64,000 nucleotides of DNA from Caprimulgus europaeus (taxonomy: Eukaryota > Chordata > Aves > Caprimulgiformes > Caprimulgidae): the NCBI GenBank assembly GCA_907165065.1, contig OU015524.1, forward strand, positions 31,558,795 to 31,622,794. The letters are read 5' to 3'. Both the position numbers and the translations under genes were made by a program. This document shows positions 11,832 through 22,645 of this stretch, one piece after another. Each line of letters opens with the position of its first letter. Positions within the stretch are counted from its first letter, which is position 1. The notes under the pieces were generated by a model that ran no database searches, had not been told where the DNA came from, and saw only the letters and a list, made by a program, of their open reading frames with translations.

Positions 11832-14800
11832 GTAAGGTCCTTGGCTTCATTTGGATACTGGACCCTGGCATGGGGCAAGGGTTTGCCAAAGACCACTGAG
11901 GAAGCCATCAGCAGAAACCAGGGAAAAGAGAGCTGAGCTGTCGTCTTCTGAAGGCTGCTCCTTGCTGTAGCTGCTGTGCCCCATCACTGCCTCTGGCATG
12001 CATCTTTGTGTGCCTGTCCACCTCTGTGGCTTGCAAAACATCTTGTGCAAACGCTCCCTCCACTGCTGGAGCGGGCAGGAACGCTGGCTGAAGTGTGAGT
12101 GAAGTGCTTTGCAAGCGTAGTTGGGTTGATGTAGGTCACTCAGAACCTTTGATTTGCTGGAGTTCCCAGCTCCAGAGTGAGTCCTCCCACCAGGTTTGGG
12201 TCGTGTCTTTGTGGGGAGCCCATAACTTCTAAGATGAGATCTTTCTCTGCTCTGAGCAGATCTCTCTTAGCGATGTGCAGGTGTTTCCCTTCAGAGCAGA
12301 AAACAAAGAGAGGAGGACTGTTGTGCCAAGGCGTGCTGAACTCAGCTACGTTAACCACCTGCAAGAGGGTGAATGGGGACAGGCGGCTGTTTGATGAGCT
12401 TGGCCATGGCTTCTCTGTGATTTAAGTGGGACTGTTTAGGCTAATACTGTTCTCCAATTAAGGTAAATTAATTAGGTTAATGCTGTGGGCTTATAAAAAT
12501 AACAGAGGGTAACCAAGCACACTGCAGCGGCAAAGTGAGTTGCTCTATGTGTAGCCTGAGAGTTGATGAGTCCCTTTGCAGCCAGTGCACAAGATGGGCT
12601 CTTCTTGTGTTGTCCAGATGTTTTCTTACATGCATATGCACACATGATGTACATATTTATGTCTCTGTATGTCTCATTTGTGCAAAAATCTCTGCACTCT
12701 TACAGTCACCCGCAAGCGAGGTGCCCTGTGCCCACCTGGGTCTTTGACAGGGCTCAGTGTGAAGCCCACCTGCAGCACACTCACTGTCTGTGTGCTACAA
12801 AGCATGATGGTGCTTGGAAAACGCACCTACCACCCCAACTGCGTGCTGAGCATTGACCTATCTGCCTACCTAACAGATTGACTGGGAAAATGGGCAAAAC
12901 CAGCAGTGCTGCTAGGGCCAGGGTTCTCACCCCAGCCTAGATGGAGGCCACTGAAACGTGGCCTGGCACAGAAACAACTGAGAACAGAATTTCCAGCTGG
13001 ACAGACCGTCTCCTCAAACAACTTAGGACTTTCCCCTGCTCTTTCTGAAGCCGCATAGCATGCTGTGGCAAGACACATTGTGGGGAAATGCATTCAAGGG
13101 TGTGTATAAGGTTAGGGTTGGATGGGGTATGTGCTGATATGGCGTGGGCATATAGACACAGAGTGCATTTACAGAGGCATTTATATGGTTGTGGCATTTA
13201 TATTTATGGGACGTTATTTATAGTTTAAGTGGAAGGAAGCCTTGGAGGAGAAAAGGCAATGGGCACGCATGCAAGCAAGCGTGGGCCTGGCGGGATGGGT
13301 GCTGGTGGATGGGCAGAAGAGCTTGTGCTGAGGAGGGGCATGAATAAGGCCGTGTGTTTGCAGGTGTCTGCAGATAGTGATGCATGGAGGATGCACATAT
13401 GCCAAGGTAAGAGAGGTGAGTAATTGCTGTTTCTGCAGTCTCAGTAATTTGCGGTAACAACTGGCAGACTTCTGCAATGCATCACGCCAGTGGTGGTTAG
13501 GAAAAGTAAAAAAAAAAAATTTCAAATGCCTGATCTGTGTCCTTGAGGCACTTGGGAGCTTTCACCATTGAATTAAAAAGAAGCAGGCACCTGGACAACA
13601 GTGACTCAAAACAAAGCGACCTCATTACAAAATAGAGAGTGATTGTACACAGTTCCTTCTCAGACAAGAACTTCAGGGACATCAAATAAAAGCAGCAGGT
13701 GGCAGGTTCAAAGCAAACAACCAGAGGCAGATCTGCACGGAGCGTGGGGTTGCACTGGGGAACCCTGTGCTGCAGGATGCTGTGGCTGCTCAATATTCAC
13801 ATGGCTACAGACTTGAAAAGAAAGAAAAATGAAGAAAAATACTCCCCAGGAAACACTGCATGCACAAATGCCACCTCTGGCTGGGGAAAGTGGTGAGGTG
13901 GAAGGGTTCTCTGTGGTAGGTTGCTGTGTGCCAGCCCTGTCTCACCCTTCTCTGGGGCAGACTCTGCTCCTGCCAGAGTTCAGGGTGGGCTAGTGGCTCC
14001 AAACAGGCACGGTCACTCTGATTCCTCATGAAGTACACTCTTCTTGTTATTAACAAGAGCAGTTTAACCATATTTTGTTTTCTCAGACATAATGGGTTGA
14101 TAACATATGGTCAGGCTAAAGCCTAATCGCACTTCCATGGAAGCCTGGTGCAAAACCCCCATTGCCTTCCCATGAGCTGATACAAGGCCTTGGTGGTGAC
14201 GTGGCTCTCATGTCTTTCATGGTGAGATTGGGGATGACCTGATGCATCTACTGAACTGCGAGCATCAGGGAGTAGCTTGAAACCTGGGCCACTTGCTGAT
14301 CTATCTGCATGGCTGCAGATGGGCATCCTACAGATCCTGTCTGCCCTTGGTATGCAGGTGCTCGGTCCCTGCTAGGAGGGCCCCAGGTCATCAGGGCTGC
14401 CTGGCATCCATCATGCCACTTGCTACAGCAAGGCTGAGCCTGAACTGTCTGTGGTCACTATATGCAGAGGCTGGTCACAAGGGCACAGCTCAGGCTCAGG
14501 TTTCCGAAGCATTCCCCCTCTGAGCCAGTCAGGTCAGTACCGAGTGGCAGGCCAGTGTCTGTGGGCCATAAGAACAAAATGAATTTGGTTTGAGCACTGT
14601 TTCAGGCTTACAATATGTATATTATATATGTAATATACTTCTGGGATGTAGGAATGAGTTAGGAAAACAAGAAGTGTCCTCCAGCACTTGGTAACCCTCA
14701 CATGAGAGTGAGCAAGCCAAAGAGGACGCAGCTGAAACAGCAAGGCTCTGCAGAAGATGGGAGATCGGTGACAGGGAGAGCACTAAAGCATGTTGGTATC

Positions 14801-16530
14801 TCACCATTTCCTGAGCTAGATTTTAGTGGGCTTTTTCAAGAACGGGGGGGAGGAAGTAGAAGATGATGCTTTGAGAGCAGCTCTGGCTGTAGCTGCGCGC
14901 CAGCCTGGCAGGACTTGACCACATGTTTTCAGTTAACCCGGGACAGGATGTGCAGATAGCTCTGGACACAGGAGGAGCCCAAAAATCTGTTTTCCTTTTT
15001 GTGGCTGCTCACATCAGTGCCTGCTGTAATAATAGCTCAGTCTGTTAGTGGGTTGGCCAGCACTGATTGCATGTTCCCATCTGACACGTTCACAGCATAG
15101 TAGCTCCAAGGTCAGACGAGTGGAGGAACCAAAAGTGCCATGAGAGCGGGGCACCAAGTGGGAAGATGAACAGAGACAACAAAGCCCCTTTGACAAGGAA
15201 AGTGGTCACCAACCACAGCAGGGAGGAAGTTCCTTTCTACTGAAGGGTCGCCTGGGAACTCTGCTCTCCTCACCCTGGCACGTCCTACAGATACCCTGAG
15301 ATGGGCTAGCCAGCATCTGTTCTCAGTGTAGCATGGCCTTGGAGCACACTGGCATGCTACACTGGTGGGCCTCACAGGTGTTTGCTCCCCACTGAGGAAC
15401 AGCGGAGCCCTGTGTTGCTGGTGTGACACCTGTCCTCGTGTGCCCACAGCTCTCCTGTTTCTCCATCCTGAACCTACCCCTCTTTTCCCTGGCCTCTGTG
15501 AATGCCTCTCCTCCACCTGACCGTGCCTTTTTCCAGGCCTCCCCTGTTTCTTCACCTTCCCTCCTGGCCTCAGGTCTCTCTTAAGATCCTGTACTGAGGC
15601 TTTGGCACTGGGGTCTTGTTGTGATTTCTTTTCCCTCACAAATTTTCTTGTCCTCTTTTCCATCCTTGGCCATTTTGTTTCAGACTTCAAAAAGTTTTAA
15701 TGTAGACAAAACTACGTGCCACTCCTGGAAATGGTTGAAGCATCTTTGACATATTTTTCTGAAAAGGATAGCCAGAGTCTTCCACTCTGGACAGTTTCAT
15801 TGCCAATGGGTGACATTTGTCAAGGTGTTGGCGAGGGTCTTGCCCAACAGAAGGCTCCTTGGCAAACCCGGCATTAAGCAGTGCAACCAAGCCAAATGCA
15901 ACAGGGCAAAACCTCGATCATATACAGCTCTTTTGAATCCTGAAAGCCTTCGTCAGATCTTCAGTGCAGAGCCTCCACAGGCCCTGTTCTGGAGAGAGAG
16001 GTTTTGTCCTTTCCTGGCTTTAAACAGTTCCTCAAAATAAACCCTCTGCTATTTACCAGCATTGTTTTCTTCCCTGTGTTGAATGCTGATAAATAATCAG
16101 ACCCATTATATTATATTTGTGTCTGCTCAGTTAGAAAGTAATTACAACAATTACTACCAAATCAAAATGCTTCTGTTTCTCCTGGTGTCATTAGCATGTC
16201 TGAAACATTTTGTTCTTGTGGCTTAAAGTGCAGTAATAACACAGTCCAAGTGCTACACCCTGTTGAGCGGCGCTTCCCGGCACAGCAAGCTTCCCAGCCA
16301 TGATTGCCTCTGAGATGCTGCTAATTTTCAATCATGGTGTCAGATCCTCTTCTACCACAGGGAGAGCAACTGCTTAGCCTGTGATTTACCCAGTTTATTC
16401 CGGTAATAACCGGGCTGGCTGTGTAGCCATCTGTCTGCTTCACGTGCTACTCCCACCCCCCACCTTCCACCACCGGGCAGACTGAACCCTGTCCCTGGCC
16501 TTGTGATAGCAGAGACAGAAAACTCTTTTC
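11832..16530. other. Gene-free stretch with AT-rich blocks
   Basis: No recognisable exon. A TAAT-rich block at 12430-12510 and another at 16070-16215 look like candidate regulatory elements. The longest open frame (15112-15690, minus) lies on a purine-rich strand and looks like compositional chance. (TG)-type low-complexity sequence occurs around 13.1-13.4 kb. Confidence 0.4.
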
Positions 16531-16597
16531 ATTTGGACTCAATGATCTTAAAGGTCTTTTCCAACCAAAACGATTCTATGATCCTATGATTCTAAGG
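16531..16597 (+). mobile_element. CR1 LINE 3' end fragment
   Basis: The segment reads ATTTGGACTCAATGATCTT, then AAGGTCTTTTCCAACC, then GATTCTATGATCCTATGATT. This is the typical CR1 3' terminus with its 8-bp tail repeats, in plus orientation. Only the last 65 or so bases remain, as expected for a 5'-truncated CR1 insertion. Confidence 0.85.
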
Positions 16598-19500
16598 CAT
16601 CGCCTTGCCCTGGCAGGAAGTGAATCTCTGTGCGCTCAAAGAAGGGTACAAATATTCCCCCCTCTACTCTGCCCAGAAGCAGCAAGCAATGCCACCCCTT
16701 TCTGCTGACCTCTGGATGCCAGGGCTGGCAGCAGTGGTGCCTGCTGCAGGTATTTCCACCAGGCAGGGAAGGAGAGATCCCTGCTTAGTTAGGACATGGT
16801 GGGTTATCGAGGTTTCAGCTGCACCCTGGCCCGAGCAAGGGGAGCTACAGCCAGTTTGCGAGGAGGAAACTGAGGCAGGGAGTGGCTAAGGAAAGGACTT
16901 AACACAAAGATAGTGGCAAGATACACATTAGGCTGAAATTGCATCCACAGATACGAAAGCCATCGTGGTCACATGGCTCTGTCTGTGAAGAAAAACATCA
17001 TATTGACTGAATCATTACAAAGCCTTTAACTGAAGAGCCAAGTCCTCTCTGCCCTGTGTAATGTTATTCCGACAGACCTGTACACGACTCCTTCAAAGCA
17101 GATGTTAGCCAGGGTACAGCCCTATATCAACAGTCATTCAGGATCAGTATTGCTTGAAACCACTGGGTAAAATCAAATATAAATAGAGCAGAGAGCATTT
17201 GAAGCAATTAGGGTCTCAGGGGAGATTCATTCCCTGTAACAAAGCCAAGAAAAGGGGAGATGATGCATCATTTCTGTAATGCAGTGAGGACATGCAGAAG
17301 CTGGATTACTCAGAAAACTCTGAGCAGCACGTATGGTTCGTATTAAATCACCTAACCTTTCTATCTCCAGCGGTATTTCTGGGGCTTTCGTTATTGTTCT
17401 GCTCTACAAACCGTAGCCTTATGATTGCCTCTGGGAGACAGTGCAATATTCAAGGTAAATAGGATTTTATGTCTTGTGCACACCAAAATACTGAATTTTA
17501 CTGTTATTTCTGAACTGCAGTGGTACTGCACAGAGAGAAGATCCTCCCTTTGGAGCTGTAATGCAGAACAGAGTAAGCAGATCATATGGTCCTTAAAGAA
17601 ACTGTTGGTTGCATGAAGACTTTGCCCTGCATCTCTAGAGTCTGTCTTGATGATCTCACTGCAAGGAACATCTTCCCTCCAAGGTGCAGAGTGAATTTCC
17701 CTAACTCCCAAGGTTGTTTGTCCATCCACAAAGTATTTGCTACCAAATTGCCCAACTTTCAGGTTCTCTCGGTGCAGAGGATAGGAAGGCTCTGACTGTC
17801 CAGGCTTGGCCATGGGGCAGCTCAACCAGTGGCTCAGGCACAGCAATGTGTCAGTCAGCTTCTGTCTAATACTGTGCATGAGTTTTTCCCAGAGCCTCAG
17901 CTCTCCCTCATGTTTCCTTGCCATCTCCTGCTTGTCAACAAGCTGCTCCCCTGCCTGGGTGATGCCAAGGCACCACTACTTCCCATGCTGCAGAGCACCT
18001 TGGGCACATACCTTGACATGAAGTCCCTGCTTGAGAACCAGCTGCAGGTGCTTGACAAGACTTGCATCATTTTCCCCATCACCCCCCCAGGAGCATCACT
18101 TTGCTTCAGAGGTGGATGCCGCCCTGTGCTCCCCACGGCTGCTTGCAGACTGTGTGCAGCTGTGAGGCTCTTGAATGGCTGGAAAGGAAATCCCATTTCT
18201 CCTGATGCCTGAAGGAATTTTTCCTGAGGAGCCACAGTACTGGCTGCATGTGGGGCACAGGGAGCCAAGCCCAGGAGACTCCAGACTGACATCTTCAGAG
18301 CTTCTACCCAGGGCTGTCTTGGGCTTTATGGTTCTGGCTGAAATGGAAAGGGAAGCAGGTGCCAGAAGTGTCTATGCTACCCTGGGGTGCTTGAGGTAGA
18401 TACTGCAGAGTGATTAACCACCCAAATTGATCCCAGGTGACTGGGATCATCTGAAGCACCAGTTAAAAGAAGATGCTGGGTTGAGCTGTTGGAGTCTGGA
18501 CTGCAGCTTCATCCAGGGTGTGCAGGATGAGACCCTGAGAGTCCCTCTGTACCTCTCTGGCCCCTCTCATGATTGAGAGCAAACTTGGGAACACAGGCCA
18601 GGAGGGAGCAGGAGCTGCTCCATCCAGCTCCTCCCATCTGGGATAACCAAGGGGCACAAGAGCTTTGGTGTAGCCCACCAAAGGCACCTCCTGGTGCTGA
18701 GAAAGGGATGCTGCCAAGGACTTCTTGCACAACCAGGCCTTTTCTCTGTGAGTAGTACTGCTGGTCTGCGGAGGTGAGGCTGACCAAGGCTCTTGGGCTC
18801 ATTGTGTGGTGCTGGGAAATGCTCTGGCCACATGCCATAGACTTTGGTCTTCTCAGCTGGGGCCACCTGCTGCAGAGTTGCTTGCAATTGCAAGAGGTTG
18901 GATGCCACAGACTAGGTAACTCCTCACTCCACCTTCCTATGGCATCTTGCAGCTTCCTGGCAAAGCTTTAACCCTTTCCTTAAAATAGCCACACAGAAAT
19001 GAATCTCTTAAGACTTGTACATGTTGGAAGCCATCATTGCACTTTGGCATGCCAGCATTGCCTCTGACTGATGGCTGTGTCTCTCATGCAGAGCCCATTG
19101 GTGGTCTGGCCTCGATGCTCCTCCATAAACTGACAGAACAACACTTTTTCTTCTGGTGCTGGCACAGCTGGACAGCTTATGTACTGCAAAAGAGCTGTAG
19201 TATTTCTTCCCTCTGAAAAAGGAAAAGTGTCTTGATCTCTGAGTCACTCCATCGCCTCCCTCTGTGTCAGGTAAATAATTTGGGCTTCCTGGGCTTGGGC
19301 CAGGAAAAGCAGAGATGTAAATACACAGGGTGTAGCTCAGATCTCCCTTTCATGTCATGAGCTTGTCTGGGCCAGGCTTGTTGGGGACATGCAGGGTGCC
19401 TGAGGTGGGGACAGAGGGATGGGTCCCATCCCTCTCCTTGATGCTGTCTGTGTCCAGGAACCCCACCACAGCCACCAGCGTGGGCAAACCCCTGGGCTTG

Positions 19501-21934
19501 TGAAGGGCAGAAAGACCCTGAGACCAGTGCTAGGCAGATGGGGACACGCTGAGCTGGCTTGGCCTCTAACCCAGGAAGATGGTGTCCAGAAGATGTGGAG
19601 CAGCACCCAGGCAGGTCCCTGTGGTGCCTGCAGGCATCGTGACAGTCCCACTCCTCAGGGACTTGTCTGGAGCAGCTGCTTTGCTGATTCTGGAGCAGTA
19701 AAAAGGAGGGTGGCACTGGCCAGGGTGACAAACTGCTGTTCCCACTGTGTAATCAGTTCCTGGAGAGGAAAAGCAAACAGCAAAGAGCAGCTTGATTTAT
19801 CTTTCATTATTTTTCCTCTTTTTTCTTTAATAAGACAAGAGGGCAGAGCAGGCAGCAGAGACCCATCTGCAGCTCAGAGGTGAAGGGCAAAGCAGCACCT
19901 GCAGCCAAAGCAGGGCTGTGGGGCCGGGAGGAGGAGGAGGCACTTCTCCCTGCGGGTTTATAAACTCTTGGCTTGCAAAGCAGGAGGACAAAGTGCATCA
20001 CCAAAACAGCATCGCGCTTGATGTCTGGGTCAGAGAAGCTCCAGCTGGGCCTGGGCAGCCCCTGCCACCTCTCCACTCCTTGAGAGGTGGCCAGCAGCCA
20101 GGGGCCAAACTGGCATCTCACCCCGGCGCTGATGGGAAGGTGACGGGGGCCGTGGGAAAACCCGGCTCTGGCTGGGCACTGTCAGCTCTGCAGCAGTCAC
20201 AGTGTGAAAAATACTCCTCCCTGCCCCCATGCCCTCCCCATCCTGCCATGGCCTGCCTCGGTGGTAGGAAGGCAGCAGTAACTGGCTGCCCCGATGGGCA
20301 AGGGACTGATGGATGAGCCAGCTACCCCCGAGAACCTGTCAGTGGGATGTGGGGACTGACTGTGGAACAGATGGTGGGAATTGCAGCTGGGTAAAATAGC
20401 ACGTTAACTCCAGGGGGTGCGAGCAGGGTCCTAGCTGCACGGGCATGCACAGCACCAGCTCATATATTTACATTTACAGGGAGAGGGCTTTAACAGTTCT
20501 GTAAGCTCTGAGAGACTGTTGAAAATGGCAAGGGCCACTGATACGATAATGCTTCAGACCAATTGATGTGTGTGGTTGCTGATCACCTGCTCTAAGTGAG
20601 CTCATTGCAAGAAGTGGACTTGCCTTTTCAAGGAACTCTGCACATTTGCAGATGTGCCAATGAAGCACCATTTCCACTGGAAGCCTTGGCAAGGAGGGAA
20701 AAAGTGAAGTGAATCTCATTGCCCAGGAAGAAATAAAGGCAGACTGATAAATAATCAGGTGGTGAACCAAATACTTGGCAATAAGTGGTGAGGCAACTGC
20801 AGTGCAACAAAGGCCAGTAAGAAAGTATGATGTCATGCATGGCTCTGCTTTGCCAAAGTGTGCCTCTCCCTGCAGAAAATTGCAAAGAACTGTAAAAACA
20901 AAGTACATTCCTGCTTCAGCTGGAGACTGAAGCAATAGTCATTATGGTAAAGTAGCAGCAGAGCTTTTGGTTGGACATCTCAGTTCCCCTCACAAGGAAG
21001 ACTCTGCCACACTCTGGCCTCTTCAAGGGCTCCAGCCTTTGAGCTGGTGTGGGGCTGGAGCAAACCTAGAGGGAGACCCTGAGGGTGGTTCCACAGGACC
21101 CACAGCTTTGCTTGTTGTGGTCCTGTCCTCCCTTTCTCCCCTCTCAGTTCCTCTATATCAAAGTGGAGAGTGAGCCATTGGGAGAGGCTCAGCACAATGG
21201 CTCCTTTGAGGGAAGACAACAGCTGCATTTTGCTGGATATTTACGGGCCCTAAATACTGCTCTGGATTTGAATGGAGAGGAGGGAGCAGGAAGAAGGTAA
21301 AAGAAGAAGAGGATGGGATGGGATGAAATAGGAGCAGCCTACACATCACATTGATGCAAGCTGAAAGCAATGATCCACACCCTGCATCTGCACCTCTAAA
21401 CACCACCACCCAGGGAGGTCCAGCAGGTCTCTCAGCTAGGAGACTCCAGCAGAGCTGGTCCCCATCTTCTCTGGGGTTGCATCCCACTGCCCAGGAGTGC
21501 AAGTGTTTGTGGAGAAGTTCAGAGGAAAATGTTCATTTTTTTCCCCTTTAAACACAAACTGCGTTCCCTTAACCACAACCGTAGGAGGAGGCAGCTGCTC
21601 TTGGCAAATGGATCCACATTAAGTGCACTTGCTAGAAGTGTTTTGACTTTGTTTCTGAACACGACTACTACGCGAAGTGTAGTAATCCTCAGCTTTGGCT
21701 GCTGGCAGTGTGGTGTGGTGGGGATGCGAGGGGTTGCGGGGGACATGGGATCCATCGGGGGAACAACCAGAATGGAAATTTCTGCAGCAGTCCATTGCCA
21801 CAGCAGGAACAAACACAAGGAGCAATACGAAGACAAATAAACATATGGGGTTTAGAGCCCTAAAGGTTGGTTTGCCATGTGCAAGGAGGAACAGTGGAGT
21901 TGAAGATGGGGAAATCTTCCCATAAAGAAGTATT
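16598..21934. other. No intact gene; coding-like fragments on the minus strand
   Basis: No intact exon chain is seen. On the minus strand, several stop-interrupted or frameshifted open segments (about 19250 down to 17400) have coding-like composition. They include a stretch with EMARKHEGELRLWEKL followed by a helix-like segment. No family could be assigned. MIR-like text (GAGGAAACTGAGGCAGGGAG) occurs near 16.86 kb. Confidence 0.35.
17391..18110 (-). pseudogene. Possible decayed coding sequence, family unknown
   Basis: One minus-strand frame stays largely open from about 18100 to 17391, broken by at least one stop near 17980. It contains DASLVKHLQLVLKQG, a second amphipathic-helix-like segment around EGELRLWEKLMHSIRQKL, and ends in less structured sequence. 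Leucine and charge spacing suggest helices. Further open pieces in shifted frames continue upstream to about 19.25 kb. It could be a relic of a helical protein gene, an old retrocopy with frameshifts, or chance. I did not recognise the parent. Confidence 0.25.
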
Positions 21935-22645
21935 TCCTTATGTTTAGGTTGAACTTCCCATTTTCCAGTTTGTGACCATTGCTCCTTGTCCTGTCATGGG
22001 ACACCACTGAGAAGAGTCTGGCCCCATCCTCCTGACACCCACTCTTTAGCTATTTATAAGCATTGATGAGATCCTCCTTCAGCTTCCTCTTCTCCGAGCT
22101 AAATAGACCCAGATCTCTCGGCCTTTCCTCATATGGTAGATGCTCCAGTCCCCTAATCATCTTAGTGGCCCTGTGCTGGACTCTCTCCAGTAGTTCCTTG
22201 TCCTTCTTGAGCTGGGGAGCCCAGAACTGGACAGGATATTCCAGGTGAGGCCTCACCAAGGCAGAGTGGAGGGGGAGAAGAACGACCCTTGACCTGCTGA
22301 CCACACTCTTCTTCCTGATGCACCCCAGGATGCCATTGGCCTTCTTGCTGTGAGGGCACATTGTTGTCTCATGGTCAACCTGTTGTCCAACAGGACTCTG
22401 AAGTCCTTTTCTCAGAGCTTCTCTCCAACAGGTCAGCCCCCAACCTGTACTGATACATGGGGTTGTTCTTCCCCAGATGCAGCACTTTACATTTGCCCTT
22501 ACTGAATTTCATTAGGTTTCTATCTGCCCAGCTCTCCAGCCTGTCCAGGTCACACTGGATGGCAGCACAGCCTTCTGGTGTGTCAGTCACTCCTCCCAGT
22601 TCTGTATCAACACTTGTCCAAATTTCTGCTGAGCAGAGCTGAGCA
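21935..22645 (-). mobile_element. CR1 LINE fragment, reverse-transcriptase C-terminal region
   Basis: Minus-strand translation gives the end of a CR1 reverse transcriptase in two frame-shifted blocks. The first, about 22630-22440, includes a CDLDRLESWADRN-type segment; the second, about 22360-22050, includes [16 protein letters not shown] and [19 protein letters not shown] 3' UTR-like block down to about 21935 follows, with the sense-strand order typical of CR1. The reading frame is broken between blocks, so the element is dead. It is 5' truncated, and the terminal region with the 8-bp tail is not recognisable, so the 3' end also appears lost or diverged. Confidence 0.9.

Noticed and set aside
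15112..15690. A 192-codon arginine/lysine-rich open frame on the minus strand
   Set aside because: The strand is strongly purine-rich, which suppresses stops. No domain, splice context or conserved motif is visible, and frames around it lack coding character.
21148..21296. Open segment between CTCTCAG and AAGAAG/GTAAAA on the plus strand
   Set aside because: Fairly coding-like, but no recognisable motif, a weak donor and no neighbouring exon. Not distinguishable from chance.
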